Positions 17,567-26,952 of a stretch of 64,000 bases of DNA are shown here, piece after piece (within the stretch, counting starts at the first letter, position 1; each line of letters begins with the position of its first letter). Under the pieces are notes generated by a model. The model searched no databases. It worked only from the letters and a program-made list of their open reading frames with translations, and was not told the origin of the DNA. Source of the stretch: Cryobacterium algoricola (GTDB taxonomy: Bacteria; Actinomycetota; Actinomycetes; Actinomycetales; Microbacteriaceae); the NCBI RefSeq assembly GCF_004402485.1, contig NZ_SOFG01000004.1, positions 558,001 through 622,000 of the forward strand, given 5' to 3'. The position numbers and the translations under genes are program-made.

Positions 17567-18688
17567 ATGGACGAGCTCAGGCGCAGGATCGAAGAACTGC
17601 CGATTCCCCGGCAGCCGGGAGCGGAAGGCTGGGACGACTTCGCCGCCGCCGCGGACGTTCACAATGCGGTCGAAGCGGATGCCTATGGGAACGGAGAGCT
17701 GTCCGTGACGGCGGAGGAGGCGCTCCCGGACTGGCTCAACCAGGACTGGGAGCCGAAGCGGCTGTTCGTTCTGCGGGCGGGCGACCATCTCGGTCCCGGT
17801 ACCGGGGCCGGTACCGGGGCCGGGGCCGGCCGCATCGTCGCGCGCGGCATCTACGAGCGGGAAGGATCCGACACCGAAACCGCCTGGCTCCGGGTCGACG
17901 TCCTTCCGGAGTTCCGCAACCGTGGCATCGGAACGGCGCTGGCCTCCCTGCTCGAGGCGACCTCCGAGGCGGACGGCTGCCGCAACCAGATCGTCTACGC
18001 GGCCTCGGCGGATGCGCCCGGCGAACGGCTGACGGCGCCGACCGGATTCGGCTCACTCCCGCTGCGGAACCCCGAGGTACGGTTCCTGCTCCGGCGCAGC
18101 TACCGGCTCGAGCAGGTCGAGCGCGGCAGCCGTCTGGCGCTGCCCGCCGCGCAGGAGCGGGTCGGCCGGCTCCTGCGCGAAGCAGAGGAGCACGCGGGCC
18201 GCGACTACGACATCGCGCAGTGGGAGGGCATCACACCGGCCCGGTGGCGCACCGACATGGCGTGGCTCTACGAGCGCATGAGCACGGATGCCCCGACCGC
18301 CGGCCTCGAGGAACCCCAGGAATTCTGGCACCCCGACCGTCTCCTCGAGACGCAGGCCCTCGCCGAGACCGGCCCGCGGACGATGTACACGACGGCCGTG
18401 GTCCACCGTGATTCTCGGAAGCTCGTGGGGTTCACCGGGCTCTCCGCCCCCGCGGAGACGGACCGGCCCGTGCACCAGGAGGACACCCTCGTGCTGCGGG
18501 AGCATCGCGGACACCGGCTGGGTCTGCTGCTCAAGGCCCGGAATCTGGAGAATCTTCAGCGCAATGACCCGGGACATCCGTCGGTGATCACCTTCAACGC
18601 GGAGGAGAACCGGCACATGCTCGCCATCAACGAGGCTCTGGGTTTCGAGCCGATCGGCTACGAGGGCGGCTGGCGCCGCCGCACCTGA
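17567..18688 (+). CDS. GNAT N-acetyltransferase with two GNAT domains
   Basis: 373 residues. Two GNAT folds are visible: the first with acetyl-CoA-binding motif RNRGIGTAL near 125-135, the second with EHRGHRLGLLLKARN near 310-325. The tandem form is typical of actinobacterial small-molecule acetyltransferases of the MshD/aminoglycoside-like class, but no specific substrate can be named. A glycine-rich segment around residue 80 is coded by a tandem GGTACCGGGGCC repeat (17798-17827) and may vary in length between strains. It is divergent from smc and convergent with mutM, and appears leaderless. Confidence 0.78.
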   Translation: MDELRRRIEELPIPRQPGAEGWDDFAAAADVHNAVEADAYGNGELSVTAEEALPDWLNQDWEPKRLFVLRAGDHLGPGTGAGTGAGAGRIVARGIYEREGSDTETAWLRVDVLPEFRNRGIGTALASLLEATSEADGCRNQIVYAASADAPGERLTAPTGFGSLPLRNPEVRFLLRRSYRLEQVERGSRLALPAAQERVGRLLREAEEHAGRDYDIAQWEGITPARWRTDMAWLYERMSTDAPTAGLEEPQEFWHPDRLLETQALAETGPRTMYTTAVVHRDSRKLVGFTGLSAPAETDRPVHQEDTLVLREHRGHRLGLLLKARNLENLQRNDPGHPSVITFNAEENRHMLAINEALGFEPIGYEGGWRRRT

Positions 18689-18699
18689 CCCGTTCCCCC

Positions 18700-18795
18700 A
18701 GGCATAACTCCTGCACATTCTGCCGACGCCGACCGGCGGCCGCGGGATTCCGCGGCTGTGGACCGCAGCACCCGGAATTTGCAGGAGTTATGCCT
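18700..18795. repeat. Long inverted repeat between converging GNAT and mutM genes
   Basis: Arms of 21 bp (18700-18720 and 18775-18795) match with one mismatch around a 54-bp GC-rich spacer. The outer 16 bp, ending in GGAGTTATGCCT on the right, are perfect. Lying between two converging genes, it can act as a two-way stem-loop terminator, but the arms are longer and less GC-rich than usual and there is no T-tract. Confidence 0.75.
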
Positions 18796-18821
18796 CCGCG
18801 CAGGGCGGGCGGGGTCGGAGG

Positions 18822-19727
18822 TCAGCGGAGGCGCTGGCAGACCGGGCAGAGGTGCGAGGACCGGTTCATGAACTGCTCGCGCACGATCGGCGTACCGCAG
18901 CGCGGGCACGGCTTGCCCTGCTGGCCGTAGGCGGCGAGGCTGTGCGAGAAGTAGCCGGACTGCCCGTTCACGTTCACGTACTGCGCGTCGAAGCTCGTCC
19001 CGCCCTCGGCGAGGGCGCGCTGCAGCACCGTCCGCACGGCATCGAGCAAGCGGATGACCTCGGCGCGCGACAGGGACGATGCCGGCTGGTCGTAGTGCAG
19101 TCCAGCCGCGAACAGGGCTTCGTCGGCGTAGATGTTCCCGATGCCGCTGACCCAGGTCTGGTCGAGCAGTACCCGCTTGATCCCGGAGCCGCGACGGGCC
19201 AAGGCGGACAGGGCCGCGTCCGTTCCGAAGTCCGGATCAAGCGGGTCGCGCGCGATGTGCGCGACCTGGCCGGGGATCAGCCCGCTCCAGGCGCCGACGC
19301 CCGCCCCGGCGAATCCGCCCGGCAGCCCGTCGGCCGTGGGCTGCATCCGGTCGACGGCCATGCTGCCGAAGATGCGCTGGTCGGCGAAGTTGAGCCAGAG
19401 TTCCCCGTGGTCGGGGTGATCGAGGTGCAGGCGGACGCGCAACTGGCGGTCTGCCGCCGAGCCCGGTTCCCTGAGCAGCACCTGCCCGCTCATCCCGAGG
19501 TGGATAACGAGGGCGCGACCGGTGTCGATCGGCAGCCAAAGGAACTTCCCGCGGCGGACGGCGCCGAGCAGCACGTGCCCCTCGAGTTGCTCGGCGAAGG
19601 GACCGGACAGCGGATCGTGGCGGCGCAGCGAGCGGGGCTCGAAGATCTCGACGGCGGTCACGGTGGCGCCGGTCACGGCGGGTTCGACGCCCGCGCGGAC
19701 GACCTCGACTTCAGGAAGCTCGGGCAT
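18822..19727 (-). CDS. mutM: Formamidopyrimidine-DNA glycosylase
   Basis: 301 residues. It removes oxidised purines such as 8-oxoguanine and nicks the abasic site. Pro2 and Glu3 of MPELPEVE are the catalytic residues. HLGMSG and the helix-two-turn-helix around SGIGNIYADEALF follow, and the C-terminal zinc finger (CPRCGTP then CPVCQ) is complete. It starts 12 bases after the rnc stop, so rnc and mutM are probably cotranscribed. Confidence 0.95.
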   Translation of the reverse strand: MPELPEVEVVRAGVEPAVTGATVTAVEIFEPRSLRRHDPLSGPFAEQLEGHVLLGAVRRGKFLWLPIDTGRALVIHLGMSGQVLLREPGSAADRQLRVRLHLDHPDHGELWLNFADQRIFGSMAVDRMQPTADGLPGGFAGAGVGAWSGLIPGQVAHIARDPLDPDFGTDAALSALARRGSGIKRVLLDQTWVSGIGNIYADEALFAAGLHYDQPASSLSRAEVIRLLDAVRTVLQRALAEGGTSFDAQYVNVNGQSGYFSHSLAAYGQQGKPCPRCGTPIVREQFMNRSSHLCPVCQRLR

Positions 19728-19739
19728 CGAATCGCCCGG

Positions 19740-20459
19740 TCAGCGCGGAACGAGCTGGTTCCACGCCTCGAGGGCTGCGGCCATCTCGGCGTGCTTCTTG
19801 CTGGTGCCTTCGCCCGTTGCGACGACGACGCCGACTGTGACGGTCGCGATGAACACCTTGGAGTGATCCGGTCCGCTCTCGGCGATCGCGTAAACGGGCA
19901 CGCCGGCATCGAGGCGAGCCGCCGCTTCCTGCAGGCTCGTCTTCGGATCCATGGACACACCGAAGTGACCAGGGTCGTTGAGCATCGGCGCGATCAGGCG
20001 CAGCACGAACGCCGTGGCCGCGTCGGCACCGGTGTCCAGATAGACGGCGCCGATCAGTGCCTCGACGGTGTCAGCGAGGATCGATGACTTGTCGCGGCCA
20101 CCGGTCAGGATCTCGCCTCGCCCGAGCCGGATGTACGCGCCGAGGCCGAGGCCCCGTGCGATTTCGGCAAGGGCGACGCTCGACACCAGGCTGGCCCGGC
20201 GCTTGGCAAGGTCACCCTCGTCGAGCAGCGGGTAGGTGCGATAGAGCATCACCGTGACGGCCTGGCCCAGGATCGAGTCGCCGAGGAATTCCAGGCGTTC
20301 GTTGGTGGGGACGCCGCCGTTTTCGTACGCGAAAGACCGGTGCGTGAGCGCCAGTGCAAGCAGGCCCTCATCGATCTGGACGCCGAGCGCGGCGACGAGG
20401 GCCGACGGGTCGGCCTCCGAACCGGTCATCGGCTGTCCGGATGCTCGGTTCCCGGTCAT
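19740..20459 (-). CDS. rnc: Ribonuclease III
   Basis: 239 residues. It cleaves double-stranded RNA in rRNA maturation and mRNA decay. The signature NERLEFLGDSILG holds acidic catalytic residues, and the second acidic pair is in DTVEALIGAVYLD. The C-terminal double-stranded-RNA-binding domain (SLQEAAARLDAGVPVY to KKHAEMAAALEAW) is intact. ATG at 20459 is used; an ATG ten codons later is an alternative. It lies between rpmF and mutM in the order common to actinobacteria. Confidence 0.93.
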   Translation of the reverse strand: MTGNRASGQPMTGSEADPSALVAALGVQIDEGLLALALTHRSFAYENGGVPTNERLEFLGDSILGQAVTVMLYRTYPLLDEGDLAKRRASLVSSVALAEIARGLGLGAYIRLGRGEILTGGRDKSSILADTVEALIGAVYLDTGADAATAFVLRLIAPMLNDPGHFGVSMDPKTSLQEAAARLDAGVPVYAIAESGPDHSKVFIATVTVGVVVATGEGTSKKHAEMAAALEAWNQLVPR

Positions 20460-20503
20460 ACGGCGACCGCCCCGGTGGTACCGCGACGCGCCGCGCGGAT
20501 GAT

Positions 20504-20521
20504 CCGGGTCAGAAGACCCGG
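20504..20521 (-). promoter_or_regulatory. Small hairpin between rpmF and rnc
   Basis: CCGGGTC and GACCCGG form a 7-bp stem with an AGAA loop in the 105-bp rpmF-rnc gap. It may be a weak terminator or a processing site for RNase III itself. There is no T-tract. Confidence 0.35.
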
Positions 20522-20564
20522 CATCCGTCGGAGGAGCGGTACCAGGGGCGTATGCATCGCCGAA

Positions 20565-20768
20565 TTAAATATCGGCGACCTTGCGGCCCTTGTACTCCAT
20601 GAACATCGCGGTTCCGGCGGTGTCGGTGACGACCTTGGCGCGGTGCGGGAGGCTGTAGACGACTTTGCCGTTTTCCATGGTCTTGACCAGGGTGGGGGCT
20701 TCGGCCTTCCAGCAGGAACGACGTGAGCGGGTGTTGGAGCGTGATTGCTTGCGCTTCGGGACTGCCAT
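20565..20768 (-). CDS. rpmF: 50S ribosomal protein L32
   Basis: 67 residues; starts [18 protein letters not shown], the L32 N-terminal signature. Only one cysteine is present, so this is a form without the four-cysteine zinc ribbon. It starts two bases after the yceD stop, forming the usual yceD-rpmF pair that couples an rRNA-processing factor with a ribosomal protein. Confidence 0.95.
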   Translation of the reverse strand: MAVPKRKQSRSNTRSRRSCWKAEAPTLVKTMENGKVVYSLPHRAKVVTDTAGTAMFMEYKGRKVADI

Positions 20769-20770
20769 GA

Positions 20771-21346
20771 CTACTTCTCTTCTCTTCTATCCGTTTCAGC
20801 ACGGATGTCTTCATCCGTGCCGATGCTTTCGGAAGCCTGGAAATTCACAAGCGCTGCCCAGCGGGGATCGCGCATTACTTCTGGTTCGAATTCAGGGGAA
20901 ACGGCAAGCCGCTGCCCGGTCTCGGGGTCGAGACCCGGGCAATCCTGCCGGCAGACCGGCTGGAAAGGCAGTGACAGAACCACTGCATCCCTGATGAGCG
21001 GTTCAAGATCCACATGGTCCTCGACAACCGCACACTCATAAGCTTCATCAAGAGAGTACGCGAAAACCTCGTTAAACTCGACTCGGACAGGCAAGTCGAT
21101 GTCAATCAGGCATCTTCCGCACTCGCCGGAGGCGATTCCGGAGATCTGCGCGGACACCAGGAGGCTCTCGTGCAGGGTCTCGAGACGGATGTTGACGTCG
21201 AGCGTCGACCCGGCCTTGACGGCAACGAGTCCCTCGCCGAGGTCGTCGGGAACGATCAGGTCGATGTGGCGCTCACGCATGGTGCCGGGGCGGTTGATGA
21301 GGTCACGCACGTCGACCTTGTACGGGGTCTTCTGAAACTTGGTCAC
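20771..21346 (-). CDS. yceD: DUF177 / YceD family protein
   Basis: 191 residues. The family is linked to 23S rRNA biogenesis in plants and bacteria. Core motifs [14 protein letters not shown] and [14 protein letters not shown] hold conserved cysteines. GTG at 21346 ([16 protein letters not shown]) fits the family N-terminus, and TAGAAT eight bases ahead suggests a leaderless transcript starting inside the tail of the preceding transglutaminase gene. It forms an operon with rpmF. Confidence 0.9.
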   Translation of the reverse strand: MTKFQKTPYKVDVRDLINRPGTMRERHIDLIVPDDLGEGLVAVKAGSTLDVNIRLETLHESLLVSAQISGIASGECGRCLIDIDLPVRVEFNEVFAYSLDEAYECAVVEDHVDLEPLIRDAVVLSLPFQPVCRQDCPGLDPETGQRLAVSPEFEPEVMRDPRWAALVNFQASESIGTDEDIRAETDRREEK

Positions 21347-21354
21347 GGGGGGAG

Positions 21355-21360
21355 ATTCTA
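21355..21360 (-). promoter_or_regulatory. -10 box of the yceD-rpmF transcript
   Basis: TAGAAT, a near-consensus -10, ends eight bases before the GTG of yceD and overlaps the last codon of the upstream gene. Confidence 0.5.
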
Positions 21361-23715
21361 CGCGTCTGTGACGGGTGCGCGCCCCCGCTCGCGGAGGAAG
21401 AGCCAGAGGGAGGCGGGAAGGAGGCGTGCACGCCACCGCGCGGCCGTGCTCGCACCCATGCTGATCCTCATCGAGACCGTGTCGAGGTCGCCGAGGAGTT
21501 CCGGCTGCGGCGCCCCAGCGGCAGGGCGCCCGTACCGGTGTCGCTCGGCCGCGGCGAGCAGCCGGCCGAGTGCCGCACCGGCTACGGCCCCACCGGTACC
21601 GGTGAGGCCGGGCAGGGCGCCGATCCGCGCCGCGAGTTCCCTCGGCGTCTCCGTCGCTCGCACGTCGACCCCGAAGTCGACGGCCGTGTCGACGAGCTCA
21701 CGCCACGCCTCGGCGCCCCCTGCCGTCCCTCTGGCGAGATCCCGGCGCCGTCGCCTGCGCCGCAGCAGGCGGATGCCCCCGGGCACGGCGAGCACGATGA
21801 CGAGCGCTCCGAGGATGAGCGCAACGCGTGCGGGCGTTCCGGTGTCGCTCCCGGGTGTCGTCGCGGACCCGCCTCCCGTCGGCAGGGCCTGCCCGGAGTC
21901 GTTGAACGGGCGCGGCGCGGTCGACGGCACCCCGGCCACCGCGCCGCCGAGCGGAATGGAGGGGCCGGTCGGCTGGGTGTAACTCGGAACGGTCCCCCGC
22001 CCGGGAGTCGGCTCGAACGGCAACCAGCCGATGCCGGTGAAGTACAGCTCCGGCCACGAGTGCAGGTCGTGGGCGTCGACATTGAAGCGGTCCCTGCCCT
22101 CGATCGGGTTCGAGGAGCGTGAGCCGGGGAGATAGCCGATCGCAATCCGGGCCGGAATGCCGAGCGACCTCGCCATCACCGCCATCGCGGAGGCGAAGTG
22201 CACGCAATAGCCGCGCTTGACCGCGAGGAACGTGCCGACGACGTCGACCCCGCCACCGTCGTAGCCGTCCGCGACCGGTGCCGTGGTGTCGTAGGTGAAC
22301 TCGTTCCCCCGCAGGTATTCCTGCAGGGCGACGGCGGCGTCATACGGCGTCGCCGTGCCCGACGTCACCGCGCGCGCGGTCTGCTCGATGATCAGGGGAC
22401 TGTTCCGGGGCAGCCGCAGACTCGAATCGACACTGACCGGGTACCGGCCCGTTGCTGCGCGCAGCTGCTCGGGAGTCGGCTGGAGGACGAGCGAGGTGAC
22501 GGTGTATTTCTGGCCGCGTGTGCTGCTGTTCGTGCTCGAAATCGTTCCGGTCGGGCCGTTCCAGTACCAGGCGCCGACGAGCCCTGACACCTTCGTCGCC
22601 GCGCCGGGGGTGGGCAGCCAGGCCGACGCGACCCCGTCGATGACGACCTGAGTGGACTCCTCCGTCGTGGCGACCTGGGCCGAGAGCCCCGGCGGCCGGT
22701 CGATGGCGTCGACGGTGTTCCCGGTGTTCGTCGGCTCGAGGCGCGCGGTCCAGCTCGGCCCGACGAAGCGGTCCAGGGTGAGCAGTTTGAGGTAGGGCGG
22801 CTGAGCGGCGCTCGTCCGGTAGTGCAACGCGGCGCCGGCCTGTGAGCTGCGGAGATCCTGGCCGAGGTTGACCATCGCGCTCACCCCGTCGCCGAAGAGC
22901 AGCGGTCCGGTGGCGCGGCCGCCGACCCGTCCGTCGCCGGGCAGGTTGGGGACCACGACGCTGAGCGAGAGTGCCGTCGCGATCGCGAGCCCACCGACCA
23001 GGACAGCCCCGGTGCCGGGCCGGGCAAGACCGAGCCTGCCCGCCGGGCGCCCGCCGCGCCGGCCGAGCACGTCGACCCGCAGCAGGAGCAGGAACGCCGC
23101 CGCCGTGAGCACGAGGGTGAGCTTGTCTGCGCCGTTGTCGAGGATGAGCCCCGGCACCCCGACGGGCACGAGCACGGGCAGCCCCGCGAGCGCCGGCACC
23201 CGCAGAGTCAGCGCGAGGGTATCCATCAGCACCGCGATCGCACCGGCCCCGACGCAGAGCAGAAACAGGATTCCGGTGACGGGATCGGCCGGGGTCCCCT
23301 GGGACTGCACTGAGGCGATCCCCGCGTCGACGAGCGTGCGGAACCGGTCGATCGTGTCGCCGGTCGGCACGAGCCAGAGCACCCCCGTTCCTCCGCCGAA
23401 GAGCAGGGTCACGCTCCCGACGACCACGCCGGCACCGGCGAGTGGTACGACCCAGGGTTGGGGGCCGAGCGAGCGGATGCCCGCGGAGACGACGAGCACG
23501 GCTCCCGCTTCGACCGCCATCAGCCACCACCACCCGGTGCCCTGCAGGAGGGGGCCGAGCGCGGTCATCCCGACGAGCAGGAGCACCGCGAGCGCACCGG
23601 TCACGGGCCAGCGGGAGCCGCTCCGCCGGCTGCCCGGGCGCCCCGGCGGCACCGGCGGCGGCGACGGCCGCACCGGCAGCGTTCGCTCGGGAAGCGTGCG
23701 TTCACGCAGGCTCAT
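21358..23715 (-). CDS. Transglutaminase-like membrane protein (TgpA family)
   Basis: 785 residues. About seven membrane helices in the first 230 residues are followed by an extracytoplasmic transglutaminase-like domain: Cys504 in RGYCVHFAS and His552 in DLHSWPELYF. The third position reads GWLPFEPTPG, a Glu where TgpA of Pseudomonas has Asp. One more membrane helix and a cytoplasmic DUF4129-like tail end the protein. The gene overlaps the DUF58 gene by 14 bases. The MoxR-DUF58-transglutaminase trio recurs in many bacteria and is thought to act in envelope or protein maturation; the substrate is unknown. Confidence 0.88.
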   Translation of the reverse strand: MSLRERTLPERTLPVRPSPPPVPPGRPGSRRSGSRWPVTGALAVLLLVGMTALGPLLQGTGWWWLMAVEAGAVLVVSAGIRSLGPQPWVVPLAGAGVVVGSVTLLFGGGTGVLWLVPTGDTIDRFRTLVDAGIASVQSQGTPADPVTGILFLLCVGAGAIAVLMDTLALTLRVPALAGLPVLVPVGVPGLILDNGADKLTLVLTAAAFLLLLRVDVLGRRGGRPAGRLGLARPGTGAVLVGGLAIATALSLSVVVPNLPGDGRVGGRATGPLLFGDGVSAMVNLGQDLRSSQAGAALHYRTSAAQPPYLKLLTLDRFVGPSWTARLEPTNTGNTVDAIDRPPGLSAQVATTEESTQVVIDGVASAWLPTPGAATKVSGLVGAWYWNGPTGTISSTNSSTRGQKYTVTSLVLQPTPEQLRAATGRYPVSVDSSLRLPRNSPLIIEQTARAVTSGTATPYDAAVALQEYLRGNEFTYDTTAPVADGYDGGGVDVVGTFLAVKRGYCVHFASAMAVMARSLGIPARIAIGYLPGSRSSNPIEGRDRFNVDAHDLHSWPELYFTGIGWLPFEPTPGRGTVPSYTQPTGPSIPLGGAVAGVPSTAPRPFNDSGQALPTGGGSATTPGSDTGTPARVALILGALVIVLAVPGGIRLLRRRRRRRDLARGTAGGAEAWRELVDTAVDFGVDVRATETPRELAARIGALPGLTGTGGAVAGAALGRLLAAAERHRYGRPAAGAPQPELLGDLDTVSMRISMGASTAARWRARLLPASLWLFLRERGRAPVTDA

Positions 23716-25207
23716 GGAGCGCCTCCCGGCCGCCGACGGCGTCGAGCCACGCTGCGGGCAGTGCGGACGCCGAACGCACCGGAACGCACCGCCAGCCGGC
23801 CTCCCGGAGCCGGTCAACGGCATCCGTCGGCACGACGTCGAGCACGAACGCGATCGCCGGCCGGGCATTGGCCGCGAGTGCGGCGAGAACGGCGAGGTCG
23901 AGGCCGCCCCCGGCGCCGAGCACGGCGAAGGTCGGGAGCGCCCCGCGCGGAGCGCGTGCCCGCGCGGGTGCGACGTTCCCGCCCGGTACTCCGGTGCCGG
24001 CGCGCTCGCCTTCGGCTGGGAGCTGGACGACGCCCGCGAGGTCTTCCAGAAGATGCGACACGCCACCCGCTCCGCGGTAGGAGACCGGGTCTCCGGACCT
24101 GACGGCACCCGTCTCAGCGATTCCTGGCCCTGGCGAGTCGCCGGGACCTGTCGCGCCGAACGGGGCGGCACCGGTCGTACCCACGGTGCCGTTCGAGGCA
24201 CGGTCGAGCGGGGTTCGGCCGAGCCCGGCGGTGCCGAGCTGGGCAGGGCCGAGCTCGACGACGTCCACCCGATAGCCGGCCGCGAGCAGATGCGTGCAGA
24301 CGGATGCCGCGACTTCGATTCCCAGCTCGAACGCTCGTGCACGCCGTCCGCGCTCGTCCTCACGGGTGCCCGTGTCGCCCGGCGCGAGCGTGTCGAGCAC
24401 GAACCGCACCCCTGAATCGCTCCGGTGTTCCTCCTGCCGCACCATGATCTCGCCGTGGCGTGCGGTGGCCGGCCAATTGACCCGGCGCAACGAGTCCCCC
24501 GGCCGGTACTCACGAGCGATCAGCTCGTCCGAATTCTGGTTGAGCAAGCGCTGGCGTTCGAGGGCTTCTCCGCCGCCGAGCATGCTCGCGAGTCCCCGGC
24601 CTGGCAGGGGGGTGACTCGCGGAGTGACGACGAGTTCGTTCCGGCCGCCGACCGCCCAGCGGCCCGTGACGAGTCCGAACGGGTCAGACTGGCCGAGGAC
24701 GATGGGCCCGTATTCGTACCGTCCCCGCGCGTGCGGGGACAGCGGGAGCTCGAGGCGCACGGTCCGGGCGGTCGCGTCGGGGGCATCGCCGAAGCCGTCG
24801 CGGCCGCCGCGCCGGCCCCAGGCGCCGCCGAGTCCGGCGAGCGGCGGGAGCGGGAGGTCCCTGGGCATCGGCGTCATGCCCATCGGGCCGGTTTCCCGCC
24901 AGTGCGCCCCCGACAGCGGGTGCACCCCCAGGTTTTCAAGGGTCAGCAGCTCGGTCGTCTCACCGCCCGCGGACACCAGGTTCGGGCGGAAGTCCCGACC
25001 GACGCGCATCCGGACGGGCCGGAGTGCCACCGACAGTCCGGCGGCGAGCGGCACCGCGATCAGCAGGAGGGCGATGAACAGCAGGTCCCGCCGGTTCTCG
25101 GAGAACGACACGAACGTCAGCACCGCTCCCCCGCAGAGGAAGGCGCCGCCCCGGAGGGTGAGCCGGGGAAAACGAACCGGCCGTGAGGGAGGTCGCCGCG
25201 CGGACAT
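23702..25207 (-). CDS. DUF58 domain protein
   Basis: 501 residues. Two hydrophobic segments lie at about 20-60; the DUF58 core (NQNSDELIAREYRPGDSLRRVNWPATARHGEIMVRQ) is at about 220-260 and precedes a vWA-like fold. A low-complexity Gly/Thr/Pro insert follows at about 330-400. DUF58 proteins are usual partners of MoxR ATPases, which may load or remodel the vWA-like domain. It starts five bases after the MoxR stop and overlaps the transglutaminase gene. Confidence 0.88.
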   Translation of the reverse strand: MSARRPPSRPVRFPRLTLRGGAFLCGGAVLTFVSFSENRRDLLFIALLLIAVPLAAGLSVALRPVRMRVGRDFRPNLVSAGGETTELLTLENLGVHPLSGAHWRETGPMGMTPMPRDLPLPPLAGLGGAWGRRGGRDGFGDAPDATARTVRLELPLSPHARGRYEYGPIVLGQSDPFGLVTGRWAVGGRNELVVTPRVTPLPGRGLASMLGGGEALERQRLLNQNSDELIAREYRPGDSLRRVNWPATARHGEIMVRQEEHRSDSGVRFVLDTLAPGDTGTREDERGRRARAFELGIEVAASVCTHLLAAGYRVDVVELGPAQLGTAGLGRTPLDRASNGTVGTTGAAPFGATGPGDSPGPGIAETGAVRSGDPVSYRGAGGVSHLLEDLAGVVQLPAEGERAGTGVPGGNVAPARARAPRGALPTFAVLGAGGGLDLAVLAALAANARPAIAFVLDVVPTDAVDRLREAGWRCVPVRSASALPAAWLDAVGGREALHEPA

Positions 25208-25212
25208 GGCGG

Positions 25213-26322
25213 CTAGGGGCGGCCGGAGACGCCGAGCGGCACCGGGGTCGCCGCGAGGATCCGGCGCACGATGTCCTCGAGCAGCGGGCTCGAATCCTGG
25301 TGCTGGTGCCCGAGCACCCGGCTGCTCGCCACCAACCGGTGGCCCAACACGGCGACGGCCAGCGCATCGATGTCGTCGGGGAGCACGAAGTCACGGCCCT
25401 GCAGCGCGGACTGCGCCTTGGCCGCGCGGATGAGCTGCAGGGTCGCCCGGGGGCTCGCACCGAGGCGGAGGTCCTTGTCCGAGCGGGTGGCCCGCACGAT
25501 GTCGACGGCGTATTGCTTGACGGCGCTGGAGGCGAAGACACCGCGGGCGGCGGTCATCATGGCACGCAGCTGCACGCCGGTGACGACGGCGTCGATTCCG
25601 GCGAGCGGACTCGACGTGTCGCGGGAGTCGAGCATCGCGAGTTCGGACGTGGTGTCTGGGTAGCCCATCGAGATCCGGGCCATGAAACGGTCCCGCTGGG
25701 CCTCTGGGAGGGCATAGGTGCCTTCCATCTCGATCGGATTCTGGGTGGCGACGACAGTGAACGGCAGTGGCAGGAGGTACGTGGCGCCGTCGACGGTGAC
25801 CTGGCGTTCCTCCATGCATTCGAGGAGAGCCGACTGGGTCTTCGGACTCGCCCGGTTGATCTCGTCGCCGATCACGATGTTCGCGAAGATGGCACCCGGC
25901 TTGAACTCGAACCTGCGGTCGACCTGGTTGAAGACGCTCACGCCCGTGACGTCGGAGGGAAGCAGGTCCGGTGTGAACTGGATGCGACTGACGGAGCAGT
26001 CGACGGAGCGGGCGAGGGCCTTGGCGAGCATGGTCTTGCCGACGCCGGGCACGTCCTCGATGAGGAGGTGGCCCTCGGCGAGGAGCACGGTCAGCGCGGT
26101 GACGACGGCAGGGTGTTTGCCGGCGATGACCGTTTCAACGTTGCGGACGATGGCCCGGCCGGCCTCCGCGACCAGGTCGAGACCGAGTGCGAGGTCAGGC
26201 TCGACGTCGGGTCCGGCGTCGGTCCCTGGCCCGGTTTCCGGTGCCGAGTGGATGCCCGTGGCGCGCTGCGTCGGGACGCCCGATGGGGCATCCGTTGTCG
26301 CGCCAGCAGGCGGGACGCTCAC
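25213..26322 (-). CDS. MoxR-family AAA+ ATPase
   Basis: 369 residues. Walker [12 protein letters not shown], Walker [25 protein letters not shown], sensor-1 [14 protein letters not shown] and the C-terminal lid typify MoxR, a chaperone-like ATPase paired with vWA or DUF58 proteins. About 60 residues of Pro/Gly/Thr-rich sequence precede the core. GTG at 26322 overlaps the coaD stop (GTGA), so this block is translationally tied to coaD. Confidence 0.9.
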   Translation of the reverse strand: MSVPPAGATTDAPSGVPTQRATGIHSAPETGPGTDAGPDVEPDLALGLDLVAEAGRAIVRNVETVIAGKHPAVVTALTVLLAEGHLLIEDVPGVGKTMLAKALARSVDCSVSRIQFTPDLLPSDVTGVSVFNQVDRRFEFKPGAIFANIVIGDEINRASPKTQSALLECMEERQVTVDGATYLLPLPFTVVATQNPIEMEGTYALPEAQRDRFMARISMGYPDTTSELAMLDSRDTSSPLAGIDAVVTGVQLRAMMTAARGVFASSAVKQYAVDIVRATRSDKDLRLGASPRATLQLIRAAKAQSALQGRDFVLPDDIDALAVAVLGHRLVASSRVLGHQHQDSSPLLEDIVRRILAATPVPLGVSGRP

Positions 26323-26807
26323 ACGGGCGCCTTCTGCAGGTACTCCGCGACGACGCGGGGCACGTACGGGGAGATGTCGCCGCCGAGCGCGGCGACCTGG
26401 CGCACGAGGGAGCTGGAAACGTGGGCATTCGCCGGGTCAGGCAGCATGAAGATGGTTTCGACGCCCGCGAGGTTGCGGTTCACGATCGCCATCGGAGTCT
26501 CGTATGCGACGTCGACCTGGGAGCGGATGCCCTTGATAAGCACGCTCGCACCGACTTCGAGGCAGTAGTCGACGAGCAGTCCCATGCTCCAGGACGCGAC
26601 GGTGATCGTGTCCGGCAGGCCGGCGTCGGCGATGGCGCGCTGCAGCAGGGAGACCCGCTGGCTGATCGGCAGGAGTGCCGTCTTGCCTGGATTGTGCACG
26701 ACGAGCACGTGCACTTCGTCGAAGAGGCCCGCCGCCCGTTCGATGACGTCGAGGTGACCCAGTGTGACGGGGTCGAATGATCCAGGGACAACGGCGATCC
26801 TGCGCAT
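26319..26807 (-). CDS. coaD: Phosphopantetheine adenylyltransferase
   Basis: 162 residues. It catalyses the penultimate step of coenzyme A synthesis. [17 protein letters not shown] contains the T/HxGH nucleotidyltransferase motif; [12 protein letters not shown] and [14 protein letters not shown] are CoaD signatures. ATG at 26807 gives the usual [13 protein letters not shown] start. TAGGGT seven bases ahead suggests a leaderless start. It heads the block coaD-moxR-DUF58-transglutaminase. Confidence 0.95.
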   Translation of the reverse strand: MRRIAVVPGSFDPVTLGHLDVIERAAGLFDEVHVLVVHNPGKTALLPISQRVSLLQRAIADAGLPDTITVASWSMGLLVDYCLEVGASVLIKGIRSQVDVAYETPMAIVNRNLAGVETIFMLPDPANAHVSSSLVRQVAALGGDISPYVPRVVAEYLQKAPV

Positions 26808-26814
26808 ACGCAAT

Positions 26815-26820
26815 ACCCTA
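26815..26820 (-). promoter_or_regulatory. -10 box of leaderless coaD
   Basis: TAGGGT is followed by ATTGCGT and ATG. Confidence 0.5.
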
Positions 26821-26912
26821 ACGCGCGAGCACGCCTCGCGCCTCCCCGAGCGGAACACTCTCGGCATTCGCCCTGCTGGGAGGCCATATCCGTCGGCCGA
26901 CAGCGCGCGCGA

Positions 26913-26942
26913 AAGGCCGGGCGGGGTCTCCCGCCCGGCCTT
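26913..26942 (-). terminator. Stem-loop terminator after the deacetylase gene
   Basis: A 13-bp perfect stem (AAGGCCGGGCGGG with CCCGCCCGGCCTT) and a four-base loop lies 11 bases past the stop at 26953. It would separate that gene from coaD. Confidence 0.85.
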
Positions 26943-26952
26943 CGTACGCGCT

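Noticed and set aside
13867..18411. Very long open frame on the plus strand opposite smc
   Set aside because: It mirrors smc codons in the antisense direction, is rich in Gly/Arg/Glu without any domain, and contradicts clear SMC head motifs on the minus strand. A typical high-GC shadow.
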